This document shows positions 27,817-34,819 of a stretch of DNA of 34,819 nt, piece by piece; positions within the stretch are counted from its first letter, which is position 1; each line of letters opens with the position of its first letter. The notes under the pieces are model-generated. The model had not been told where the DNA came from, searched no databases, and worked only from the letters and a program-made list of their open reading frames with translations. The DNA lies in assembly GCA_007859835.1 (NCBI GenBank), contig SJPJ01000001.1, positions 7,452,013-7,486,831 on the forward strand, read 5' to 3'. The DNA comes from Novipirellula herctigrandis (GTDB lineage Bacteria; Planctomycetota; Planctomycetia; Pirellulales; Pirellulaceae). The position numbers and the translations under genes are program-made.

Positions 27817-28541
27817 GCGATGGTCTCCGCATTTGCCACATCCGTGTCACCAACGAGCCGCCCATCTTCCAAATGGAGTGTGCGTTTAGCATAGGCCGCC
27901 GCGCGTGGATCATGCGTTACCATCACGATGGTCTTGCCAAAATCTTCGTTCAATCGCTTCATCAAGTCCAAGATTTCAGTGCTCGATGCTGTGTCCAAAT
28001 CACCGGTCGGTTCGTCGGCGACAATCAACGTGGGATCGGTCGCGATGGCACGGGCGATCGAGACGCGTTGTTCTTGGCCACCCGACAATTGACGCGGAAA
28101 GTGATCCATCCGATCGGCGAGTCCGACGATGTCAAGAGCGGTCTGCACCTGGGCTTTGCGTTGCCGCCGATTCAGTGGCGTCAGGGTTAGCGGAAGCTCC
28201 ACATTTTCGTAAGCGGTTAAGACCGGTATCAAGTTATACATCTGAAAGATGAATCCCACATGTCGAGCACGCCAACGCGCCAAAGTCGATTGCGAGGCGG
28301 TAGACAAGTCTTCGCCGCAAACTTGGATATGGCCCGACGTCGGAACGTCAAGCCCAGCGATCAGGTTTAGTAGCGTCGACTTGCCGCTTCCCGATGGCCC
28401 CATCAATGCCATGAAGTCGCCAGCAGCCAGCTCCAAATTCATGTGATGCAGTACCGTCAACACCATGTCGTTGCGACGGTATTCTTTACAAACGTCTTGG
28501 ACCAACACAACAGGTCCATTAGCGTGATTGGGAGCGGTCAT
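27813..28541 (-). CDS. ABC transporter ATP-binding protein, MacB/LolD type
   Basis: The 242-residue ATPase has every motif: Walker A GPSGSGKST (48-56), Q-loop FQMYNLIPVLTAYENV, signature LSGGQEQRVSIARA, Walker B IVADEPTGDLDT and H-loop VTHDPRAA. The FQxYNLIP Q-loop is characteristic of the LolD/MacB/FtsE group that pairs with FtsX-type permeases. Its stop overlaps the first permease start; the adaptor gene ends 44 bp upstream. Confidence 0.95.
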   Translation of the reverse strand: MTAPNHANGPVVLVQDVCKEYRRNDMVLTVLHHMNLELAAGDFMALMGPSGSGKSTLLNLIAGLDVPTSGHIQVCGEDLSTASQSTLARWRARHVGFIFQMYNLIPVLTAYENVELPLTLTPLNRRQRKAQVQTALDIVGLADRMDHFPRQLSGGQEQRVSIARAIATDPTLIVADEPTGDLDTASSTEILDLMKRLNEDFGKTIVMVTHDPRAAAYAKRTLHLEDGRLVGDTDVANAETIA

Positions 28542-28585
28542 CGCAGCGATTCGTTGGTAAAGGGAATGTTGGAAACACCCTCAAT

Positions 28586-29944
28586 CTACTCGATAATGCG
28601 TACCGGCGTATCGGGCTTGAGATTATCGGGGTCCATAATCAATCGCTCTCGGCCCATTAAACCGTCGAGGATTTCGATTCGGCCGTCGCGAACTTCGCCG
28701 ACGTCTACTTGAATTTTCTGTGCCCGTCGCTCGTCATCGACAACCCAAACGAACGTCTTCTCGTCTGAGTCAGTGTCGATCGATTTCTCATCGCAAAACA
28801 TCCGTGGCTCGTCATTGATTTGCAATTCTTTTTCCGTTGGCAGAAAGAAAACGGTTCCGCTCATTTCGGGGAATAATAGATCATCCGCATCGACGATTTC
28901 GACGCGCACTTTGATCGTAGCACGAGCCCGGTCGCCCATCGGGATGATCTTGCTGACTTTGCCGTGGTACTTCTTGTCCGGCACTGCATCGACGGCGATG
29001 TCCACTTCCTGAGTCGGCTCGACACGCGAGATATAGCCTTCTTGAACATCGCATTCAATTTCAAGTCGGTCTAAATCCGCGATCGTCGCCACACTGCCGC
29101 GTCCTGAACTGCCACCGGTACCTCCGGGAAGGATCGATTCGCCTTCTTCGGCATCCTTTGAAATGACCGTTCCATCAAAGGGAGCGCGAATGAACATGTT
29201 TTCGAGAAGTTGCTCGCTCTGCTGTTTTTGCGCCTTCATCAATTCAACGTCCGCCGAGAGCGAACGCAAGCGTGCGACAGCCGCCGCATGACTGAACCGG
29301 GCCTGGTCATATTCGGATTCGGAAATACTATTGGTTCGGCGAAGCCGGACGGCACGTTCTCTATCCGCATCGGCTTGCTCGATCAGAATGTTTTGTTCAC
29401 CCATAGCAGCCTCGGCTTTGGCGACCGCCGCGGCCGCAGCAGCCAATGAAGCGTCGAGATCTTTGTGGTCAAGCTCTGCTAACAAATCGCCCTTTTGAAC
29501 CTTGTCGCCTTCCTCGAACGTGATGACATTGATGCGACCGGACGAGCGTGCTCCGATGCCGGCTTGCCGATGCGACCGTAAGTAGCCGGTTGCGACGACC
29601 ACCGCGTCGGCGGAGCGACCTTTTTGAACGACAACCGACTTCAATTGAACGTCCACCCGGTTTTGCATGATCTCGGGCAACCATGTCGCACTCGCTATCT
29701 CGTCGGAACTAGGCAACCCAACGTGTTCGCCGAAACGGTAGGCTACGAATCCCAAACCACCCAATAGCAATAACACCAGCCACGGCCAAATTCGTCGCCC
29801 ACGCTTCTTATTCGATGGAGCCCACTCAATTTGAAGTGACGCGAGTCGATCACTTCCTGAGCTGCCGCGAAGCTGCGTTTCGCTACTCGATTGGTCCGTC
29901 TTCGCTGGAACTGTGGCGGTGTCTTGAACTTTCGTTTCAGGCAT
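28586..29944 (-). CDS. Membrane fusion/periplasmic adaptor protein (HlyD/MacA family)
   Basis: The 452 residues comprise a cytoplasmic N-terminus, a membrane segment (about 52-72, IWPWLVLLLLGGLGFVAYRF), and the first half of a lipoyl domain (SSGRINVITFEEGDKVQKGD). A helical hairpin rich in Ala follows (ASLAAAAAAVAKAEAAM to about LRSLSADVELMKAQKQQ), then the second lipoyl half (IRAPFDGTVISKDAEEGESI) and a beta-barrel (about 290-375). The adaptor would bridge the permeases to an outer-membrane channel or collect the substrate. It is first in the operon. ATG 29944 is chosen over 29983 because the preceding GAGAAAG can serve as ribosome binding site and the extra 13 residues look non-coding. Confidence 0.9.
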   Translation of the reverse strand: MPETKVQDTATVPAKTDQSSSETQLRGSSGSDRLASLQIEWAPSNKKRGRRIWPWLVLLLLGGLGFVAYRFGEHVGLPSSDEIASATWLPEIMQNRVDVQLKSVVVQKGRSADAVVVATGYLRSHRQAGIGARSSGRINVITFEEGDKVQKGDLLAELDHKDLDASLAAAAAAVAKAEAAMGEQNILIEQADADRERAVRLRRTNSISESEYDQARFSHAAAVARLRSLSADVELMKAQKQQSEQLLENMFIRAPFDGTVISKDAEEGESILPGGTGGSSGRGSVATIADLDRLEIECDVQEGYISRVEPTQEVDIAVDAVPDKKYHGKVSKIIPMGDRARATIKVRVEIVDADDLLFPEMSGTVFFLPTEKELQINDEPRMFCDEKSIDTDSDEKTFVWVVDDERRAQKIQVDVGEVRDGRIEILDGLMGRERLIMDPDNLKPDTPVRIIE

Positions 29945-30214
29945 GTCTTTCTCAGGCACCGAGCTTCGGCAAATAGGGCGCACTCAATCTTGATTATTTG
30001 GGTTCTTGGCGGCGATACAAGCGATAACGTGGCTTCTCGGATCGGGAGCGGAAAATGTCGGACGAAGTACCGTTACCTATTGTCTATGATGGGCCGCACA
30101 AAAGCGAGCGTTTTTTCCGATCTCCGGTGTTGGCTTGTCATTCGCACCGGATGTTTCTAATCTTAGCAGCTTCGCTTTTCCCGTCCTGTAGGTTATTTCA
30201 CGAAGTTCGACTCC

Positions 30215-30859
30215 ATGCCTCGAAGTCCAATCCGACGCCCCCCCCCTGACCTTGACCTCAGTGCCCATTTGCGTTCGGTCGAGTCGCTCCCGGAGGTGCT
30301 CACGAGTCAATCGCTGTTCGCCAATGACCAACCTTTGGAAATCGAAGTCGGCTCTGGAAAAGGTCTGTTTTTGACCAATGCATCCAGTGCCACCCCGAAG
30401 CACAACTTTTTGGGCATTGAAATTCAATCCAAGTGCGCCGAGCACGCCGCTGGACGATTAGCAAAAGCGAAGCTGGCCAACGCGATCATGGTTAGCGGCA
30501 ACGCCGAGCCATTGTTTGCCGAACGCGTTCCCGTCGAAAGTTTGGCCGCCGTCCACGTCTACTTTCCCGACCCTTGGTGGAAAAAAAAGCATCGCAAACG
30601 AAGGGTGCTCAATGAAACAAGCATCGTCAATTATGCCACCGCCATCGCCCCCGGTGGCCGTTTGCATTTTTGGACCGACGTGCTCGATTATTTCGAAGAC
30701 ACCGTAGAGATGATCGCCGAACTTGCACCCCATCTAGGCGTTCCCATTCCTGAAGAAGAAATCGAAGCGGAACATGACCTCGATTATCGAACGCATTTCG
30801 AACGCCGAAGCCGCAAACATCATATTCCTGTCTACCGTGTGCGGTACGAAAAACAATAG
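30215..30859 (+). CDS. trmB: tRNA (guanine-N7-)-methyltransferase
   Basis: TrmB uses S-adenosylmethionine to form m7G46 in the variable loop of tRNAs. The 214 residues show the AdoMet site LEIEVGSGKGLF, the acidic LGIEIQSKC, and the family hallmark FPDPWWKKKHRKRRV, plus LHFWTDVLDYFE and the C-terminal THFERRSRKHHIPVYRVRYE. Length and motif order are normal. ATG 30215 has no evident ribosome binding site, as for many genes here. It stands alone between the efflux operon and the convergent glutaminase gene. Confidence 0.96.
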   Translation: MPRSPIRRPPPDLDLSAHLRSVESLPEVLTSQSLFANDQPLEIEVGSGKGLFLTNASSATPKHNFLGIEIQSKCAEHAAGRLAKAKLANAIMVSGNAEPLFAERVPVESLAAVHVYFPDPWWKKKHRKRRVLNETSIVNYATAIAPGGRLHFWTDVLDYFEDTVEMIAELAPHLGVPIPEEEIEAEHDLDYRTHFERRSRKHHIPVYRVRYEKQ

Positions 30860-30889
30860 CATCGCAGCACCGCGTTCGATGACTCCGGT

Positions 30890-31468
30890 TTACCACTTAA
30901 GAAAACGAGTTAGCAGTTCAACGCCAGGCTGAGTCAGAAAGCTTTCGGGGTGAAATTGCCATCCTTCCATTTTGTACTCTCGATGGCGTACACCCATGAT
31001 TTGCCGTGTACCACCGGTGTCGGTCCATGCGCTGACAATTAACTCATCGGGCAAACTCTCCGGCTCGATCACAAGCGAGTGATAGCGGGTTGCCACAAAC
31101 GGGTTGGTAAGATTTTGGAAAAGCCCCTGGTTATCGTGAACAATCTCGTCCGTCTTGCCATGCATCAATTGGGGCGCCCGAATGATCTTGCCGCCAAAAG
31201 CTTGTCCAATCGATTGATGGCCCAAGCAAATCCCCAACAGTGGCACTTTGCCTGCGAATCGCTTCACGCATTCAACACTGACGCCCGCTTCGTTCGGAGT
31301 GCAAGGGCCCGGCGATACCAGAACGCGACTCGGTGAAAGATCAGCCAATGCGTCGACCGACAACTCGTCGTTACGAAACACACGGACGTCGACGCTCGCA
31401 TCGATCTCGCCCAATCGTTGGACGAGGTTGTAGGTAAAGGAATCGTAATTGTCGACGACGATGACCAT
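30890..31468 (-). CDS. pabA: Anthranilate/aminodeoxychorismate synthase glutaminase subunit
   Basis: The 192-residue class I glutamine amidotransferase releases ammonia from glutamine for the chorismate-using partner (TrpE or PabB). It has DNYDSFTYNLVQ, SPGPCTPNEAG, the nucleophile Cys81 in GICLGHQ, and the H173-x-E175 pair in QFHPESF; KTDEIVHDN and ATRYHSLV are typical. Sequence alone does not separate TrpG from PabA, and neither partner gene is adjacent, so it may serve both tryptophan and folate synthesis. The start ATG 31468 gives the canonical N-terminus. Confidence 0.93.
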   Translation of the reverse strand: MVIVVDNYDSFTYNLVQRLGEIDASVDVRVFRNDELSVDALADLSPSRVLVSPGPCTPNEAGVSVECVKRFAGKVPLLGICLGHQSIGQAFGGKIIRAPQLMHGKTDEIVHDNQGLFQNLTNPFVATRYHSLVIEPESLPDELIVSAWTDTGGTRQIMGVRHREYKMEGWQFHPESFLTQPGVELLTRFLKW

Positions 31469-31559
31469 GAGCGGATTTCTCGCGTTTCAGTTGTGTCAAT
31501 GGGAAAATGATGATGAAGAACAAAAAGAATATTCTTTCCAGGCTTCCACGTAAACGCTC

Positions 31560-31589
31560 TTTAGCCATAAAGCGGTAACAGACTATAAT
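31560..31589 (+). promoter_or_regulatory. Candidate sigma70-type promoter upstream of the DUF2617 gene
   Basis: TTTAGC (31560-31565) and TATAAT (31584-31589) are separated by 18 bp. The -10 is perfect; the -35 matches three of six bases. It would give a 5' leader of about 200 nt before the gene at 31799. The surrounding 330-bp gap (31469-31798) is AT-rich, contains no convincing gene, and also ought to hold the promoter of the divergent glutaminase gene. Confidence 0.4.
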
Positions 31590-31798
31590 GCGGTTGTTAC
31601 GGCAGTGCTGGGCGAGTGGAATAACGGCGAAATGCGATTCACACGTTTCGACAGACGTTCGTGGCATTAGGTTCAGCAGCGAAGGACGCCCTCTTTTTCT
31701 GCAAAAATTGTTTTTCAATGGATTCACCTGCGGAAAACAAATGGCCTTGACGCCAACTGTTTTTTTAGTCTCGCACTTTTTACTTACGGAACATTGCC

Positions 31799-32341
31799 GT
31801 GCTTTCGGTTCGCCCCAAAGTCGCCGAATTGGCGTTTCACGTTTTCAGTCGTTCGCTCCATCCCGAACTTTACACGCTTCAACAGCGTCGGAAGTACGAA
31901 CGGAATGATTACGAACTGCAAGTCGACATCACTAACTGTGGCCACGTCTTGACTTGGAAAGGCGCCGGAATGTTGGTTTGCGAAGTGGCGACAAGCGCCC
32001 ATCAACCCCTGCCCAAACGGCGATGTTTGCTGTCGCGACCGCTCAAAGGAAGCCGCACCGAACGAGTCGAGTGCCGAGGGAATGTCACCTACAAGACGCA
32101 TTTTCAACTCGAACCTGTCGAACCCGACATGTTTTGGATGGTCCAAGAACAACTCGGCAGTGACCAAACCGAAGGTCTGTTGCACCGATTCGATGCCAGT
32201 GGCCGGATGGCACTTGGTGCAATCAGTTACGTGAATGTCGAAACGCGCCAAAAGAGTGTTTTGGTACAAGCAATCCACACCTTCCCCGATGATTACGCAA
32301 TCGTCAAAGTGGAAACGGTCATTGCGATCGACGATCAATAG
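31799..32341 (+). CDS. DUF2617 family protein
   Basis: The 180-residue protein resembles DUF2617 proteins, known mainly from planctomycetes and some actinobacteria, without assigned function. The conserved opening LSVRPKVAELAFHVFSRSLH and HVLTWKGAGMLVCEVATS are the main support, with Glu/His-rich positions in between and VETRQKSVLVQAIHTFPDDY near the end. The start is a GTG at 31799; ACGGA about 10 nt upstream is a weak ribosome binding site. No signal peptide or membrane segment. It precedes the lipoprotein gene by 112 bp on the same strand. Confidence 0.75.
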   Translation: MLSVRPKVAELAFHVFSRSLHPELYTLQQRRKYERNDYELQVDITNCGHVLTWKGAGMLVCEVATSAHQPLPKRRCLLSRPLKGSRTERVECRGNVTYKTHFQLEPVEPDMFWMVQEQLGSDQTEGLLHRFDASGRMALGAISYVNVETRQKSVLVQAIHTFPDDYAIVKVETVIAIDDQ

Positions 32342-32453
32342 GTCTTCGCGTCTGGAAAGCCGTTTCAACGATCGATCAACACCGCGGCGGACCGTCAACG
32401 CGCATCAAGCGTCCGTCCGAACATTCGTAGCTCTCGAATTTGAACTTTGGACA

Positions 32454-32993
32454 ATGAAAATCATTTGCTTGTTTCTTTTGGTATCGGTTTCTTTGGTTGG
32501 ATGTAACCAAGCTGGCAAGGATCCGGAGTCGGCAATCGCTGTCACGATCGACGGTGGTCCCCCTGAATTCGACGATCAGGACGAATTCGACGAGTCGCAC
32601 GCCCATCCAAGCGAGGGGCCACATGGTGGCGACTTGGTCGAACTCGGAAACGAGAAATACCATGCCGAATTAACCCATAACGAAACTGGTATTGATGTCT
32701 ATATTCTCAATTCAGCGGCGACCGAAGAAGTTGCGATCAAAGCGGCTAGCTTGACCATCAGCCTCAAACACGATGGTAAAGTAAATTCATTCGAACTACA
32801 GGCAAACCCACAAACGGATGATCCATCGGGGAAGTCATCACGGTTCTCTACTGGCGAACCGAGCTTGCCAAAACGATTGGATGAGGGAGCCGAAGGAGCG
32901 TTAACGGTCAATATCGACGGTAAATCCTTTACGGGCAAAGTTGCCCATGATCATGACCATGACCATGACCATGAAGGACATGATCACGATTAG
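32454..32993 (+). CDS. Lipoprotein with His/Asp-rich metal-binding tail
   Basis: ATG 32454 opens a clear lipoprotein signal: charged start, hydrophobic stretch, lipobox LVGC with Cys17. The mature 163 residues include HPSEGPHGGDLVELGNEKYH, a pattern seen in small metal-efflux-associated or copper-linked lipoproteins with an HGG core, then a beta-rich middle (about 60-160). The end is HDHDHDHDHEGHDHD, likely to bind divalent metals such as Zn, Ni, Co or Cu. The role in metal handling is inferred from composition only. The frame extends upstream of 32454, but that part has no coding character. Confidence 0.82.
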   Translation: MKIICLFLLVSVSLVGCNQAGKDPESAIAVTIDGGPPEFDDQDEFDESHAHPSEGPHGGDLVELGNEKYHAELTHNETGIDVYILNSAATEEVAIKAASLTISLKHDGKVNSFELQANPQTDDPSGKSSRFSTGEPSLPKRLDEGAEGALTVNIDGKSFTGKVAHDHDHDHDHEGHDHD

Positions 32994-33090
32994 TGTCCAC
33001 CGTCTTGGTAGAGCCACGCTTTTTAAACAGGGGATTCCCCTTGTCGATTTATTTGGCCCAACGCATCCGGTTGCCAGTAACAATCGCTTT

Positions 33091-33126
33091 CACACCGAGC
33101 GATTCGGATCGTCTATAATACCGAGA
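33091..33126 (+). promoter_or_regulatory. Candidate -10 element directly before the RHS fragment
   Basis: TATAAT at 33114-33119 is 7 bp upstream of the ATG at 33126, so a transcript from it would be leaderless or nearly so. The -35 region (about 33088-33096, TTTCACACC) is a poor match. It may be chance. Confidence 0.3.
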
Positions 33127-34250
33127 TGGTTGCGTTCGCCTCATCCCATCGTCGGACATCCAAGCCGAAGCAGTGCATTCGGCGTAAGGTCACCTGCACT
33201 TACAACAAAGCACCTGCGCAACTTGCTGCCTTCTGTTGCTACCACCGAGGCCAACAGTACAGCATCATCGGCATAAGCGATGGTGGCGGCGTAGTGAAAG
33301 AACGCTACGCGTACGACGCCTACGGAACACCTACGATTCTCGATGCCGCCGGAACCGGACTAACGACGAGTGCTGAACACAACCGTTACACCTACACAGG
33401 CCGCGAGTACGACGAGGCATTAGGCCTGTATCACTACCGCGCCCGCATGTACGACTCGGTCGCCGGTAGGTTCTGCTCCAGAGACCCCATCGGCTACGTG
33501 GATGGATTTAACGTTTATGCTTACGTCAACGGAATGTGTCTCGTGTTGATGGATGCGAGTGGAACTCGCGGATGTAAATGCACGTGCCAACCAGGGATGC
33601 CAGATATGTCAAGCACTATCAATGACCATGTTGGTAAAATAATTGCAGAACATGGGGATGATTCTATAAAGGTTCGCGATCTTCTGATTAAGCAAACGTC
33701 GACGAGTTGGCTTCCAAGTCCAGCAATCGAACAGTGGCTTTGGGAAGATCATCGGGATAAGATGAGCGGAACCATTGATGACGAAAAGTCATTTGAGAGA
33801 GGACAGTTTGCACCTTGTATTTCATTGTGTGGTCAATGCGTCAGCACGGACAAGCTTGGGCACTTCTTCGAAGAGGGTTTTATCTACAATGACGTGTCGA
33901 AAGCGAAAGGCGACGACAAGTTTGCCATTGGCTTGGGAATGTGGACAGAAGGCCTAGTCCCAACAGATCCAGAGGTACTTGACTGGATTCGTAACGGAAC
34001 GATAACCGTGACGACTGTATACGGTACGGCGCCCTATGAGATCGCAGGAATGTTTGGAGGGTTTGCGGATCATGGCCAGTTGCTGCCGGCTGGCAAGGCA
34101 GACTTGGCGGCAAATGAATCCGGCATGAAATTCTGGAAAGACTTTGATAAGTCCGGGAAGAAGACAAAGTTCAGTATTTGCGTTTACGTTTCGGATAAAT
34201 GGGATGAAAAGAAGAACCCAAATGTTGCGTTAGATAAAAAGCCGTTTTGA
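33126..34250 (+). CDS. RHS repeat-associated core fragment with C-terminal toxin-like domain
   Basis: From about base 33245 the product reads as the end of an RHS/YD-repeat protein: QQYSIIGISDGGG, VKERYAYDAYGTP, NRYTYTGREYDEALGLYHYR, ARMYDSVAGRF and SRDPIGYVDGFNVYAYVNG, the conserved RHS core end. The first 40 residues (33126-33244) do not resemble RHS, so the large N-terminal repeat part is missing and this is an orphan tip. After DASG at about residue 145 comes a variable domain of about 230 residues, in the position of a polymorphic toxin. It contains two Cys clusters (CKCTC; CISLCGQC), then DKLGHFFEEG, GLGMWTEGL and GFADHGQLLPAGKADLAANE. A DKxxHFF motif followed by an ADLAAN motif looks like a conserved domain but I cannot name its activity. 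No signal peptide is present. Confidence 0.75.
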   Translation: MVAFASSHRRTSKPKQCIRRKVTCTYNKAPAQLAAFCCYHRGQQYSIIGISDGGGVVKERYAYDAYGTPTILDAAGTGLTTSAEHNRYTYTGREYDEALGLYHYRARMYDSVAGRFCSRDPIGYVDGFNVYAYVNGMCLVLMDASGTRGCKCTCQPGMPDMSSTINDHVGKIIAEHGDDSIKVRDLLIKQTSTSWLPSPAIEQWLWEDHRDKMSGTIDDEKSFERGQFAPCISLCGQCVSTDKLGHFFEEGFIYNDVSKAKGDDKFAIGLGMWTEGLVPTDPEVLDWIRNGTITVTTVYGTAPYEIAGMFGGFADHGQLLPAGKADLAANESGMKFWKDFDKSGKKTKFSICVYVSDKWDEKKNPNVALDKKPF

Positions 34251-34266
34251 AATTGGTGAGAAAATC

Positions 34267-34797
34267 ATGGATGGAAGATATTGCCGGTGGGATTTCGTGA
34301 TTGCAATCGCTGTGTGCATGTTCTGCAGCTGTGTTCGCTCTGAGATAGATGAACAGCGTCCTGTCCCAGCTTCAACGCAAACAGCAAAGAAATTACTCGT
34401 TGAAGATGATTTCCTCCGAATCCGGATTGGAATGAGTCTCGATGATGTATTTACTACACTGAAACCGGCACTTTGCGAGAGTATGATCGTTACCTATCCA
34501 GGACGAGACTTAAATGAAACGTATTTTGTCGTCTTCGCCCCTACAAATGAAACCGGATATTCAGAGGGAGGTGAGTTTCGGGTCGTTGCTCTTGTGCGAG
34601 GTGAATCCTTTTTAGGAGGCGAATATCTTTTGCCAAAGCGGTTAGCGGGCGTGATATGCACTGGGTTTTGGAGCCACGGCTATCGCATCAAAATCACGCT
34701 CCGAATAGGAGTTTTTCGAGAAAGTCGGTGTTCCAGCCTGCTGCTTTTCGCTTGCTCTTCAAACTCGACTTCGACGTGTCCTGCTTCAGCAGTGTAA
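34267..34797 (+). pseudogene. Small lipoprotein gene next to the RHS tip, truncated by an insertion sequence
   Basis: The gene starts 16 bp after the RHS stop with a GGTGAG ribosome binding site. The N-terminus looks like a lipoprotein or exported signal: WDFVIAIAVCMFCSC, with a Cys at about residue 21. The body, roughly residues 40-125 (KLLVEDDFLRIRIGMSLDDV and later FRVVALVRGESFLGGEYLLP), could be a small folded domain. I do not recognise the family. From about base 34645 the frame runs into insertion-sequence DNA and ends in it at 34797, so the native C-terminus is lost. Its position directly behind a toxin-like RHS tip is that of an immunity gene; this is inference only. Confidence 0.55.
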
Positions 34798-34819
34798 TTA
34801 CAAACCGTCTGGTGAAGCT
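34645..34819 (-). mobile_element. End of an ISAs1-type insertion sequence (partial)
   Basis: The transposase gene end on the minus strand lies about 50 bp from the apparent junction with the lipoprotein gene. The left limit is approximate because neither the terminal inverted repeat nor the target duplication can be identified with only one end in view. The rest of the element lies to the right of the window. Confidence 0.65.
34694..34819 (-). CDS. ISAs1 family transposase, C-terminal 41 residues
   Basis: Read on the minus strand from the right edge, the frame gives FTRRFVITLLKQDTSKSSL, then KSKRKAAGWNTDFLEKLLFG and a stop at 34694-34696. The pattern L-L-K-x-D-(T)...x-K-R-x-x-A-G-W-(N/D)-x-D-(F/Y)-L is the standard C-terminus of ISAs1-family (H-repeat associated, DDE) transposases. 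No catalytic residue falls within the visible part. Confidence 0.75.
   Translation of the reverse strand, partial: SFTRRFVITLLKQDTSKSSLKSKRKAAGWNTDFLEKLLFGA

Overview
The window looks like a piece of a planctomycete chromosome, probably from the Pirellulaceae (Rhodopirellula-like). The main reasons are an SHD1-domain exported protein, a receiver domain fused to a Hanks-type Ser/Thr kinase, DUF2617 and small zinc-ribbon proteins, planctomycete-style integrase and RHS sequences, weak ribosome binding sites, and many short palindromic or tandem repeats. This assignment comes from recognising protein families, not from a database search.

Left end (1-6563): the 3' half of a genomic island built around a type I restriction-modification locus. 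It runs hsdM (C-terminus only), hsdS, a pRiA4b ORF-3-like gene, a Fic-family AMPylase gene, then hsdR fused in frame to the C-terminal half of a tyrosine recombinase, and ends in a tRNA-Arg(ACG) gene on the minus strand. The locus is decayed. hsdR has a TAA at codon 12, and a deletion has joined its helicase part to the integrase. A 63-bp relic of an hsdS 3' end lies between the pRiA4b-like gene and fic, so that gene looks like a cassette flanked by two hsdS ends. A cluster of inverted repeats follows fic. Modification may survive; restriction by full-length HsdR is unlikely.

Core region (6564-32993): mostly chromosomal housekeeping and signalling genes. In order these are a DUF2237 protein, a UvrD/PcrA helicase, a membrane protein fused to a peroxiredoxin-like domain, a PlsC-type acyltransferase, a hybrid histidine kinase with a C-terminal HPt domain followed 11 bp later by a receiver-Ser/Thr kinase, xylose isomerase, ADP-glucose pyrophosphorylase, ferredoxin-NADP reductase, an SHD1-domain Gly/Tyr-rich exported protein, a PPi-type phosphofructokinase, a zinc-ribbon/TerB-like protein, a small zinc-ribbon protein, a four-gene MacA/MacB-like efflux operon (adaptor, ATPase, two FtsX-type permeases), trmB, an anthranilate/aminodeoxychorismate synthase glutaminase, a DUF2617 protein and a His-rich lipoprotein. 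xylA, glgC and the phosphofructokinase concern sugar and glycogen metabolism but are in separate transcription units. The histidine kinase and the receiver-kinase together hold all four sites of a His-Asp-His-Asp phosphorelay that would end on a Ser/Thr kinase.

Right end (33000-34819): an orphan RHS tip (core remnant plus a C-terminal domain of toxin-like position), a small lipoprotein gene in the usual place of an immunity gene, and the end of an ISAs1-type insertion sequence that appears to truncate that lipoprotein gene.

Several intergenic regions hold short perfect tandem repeats with unrelated units (13, 14, 15, 15, 19 and 34 bp), and some coding regions have expanded repeats too. This suggests active slippage or repeat amplification in this genome. 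No CRISPR array, rRNA or phage structural gene was seen.
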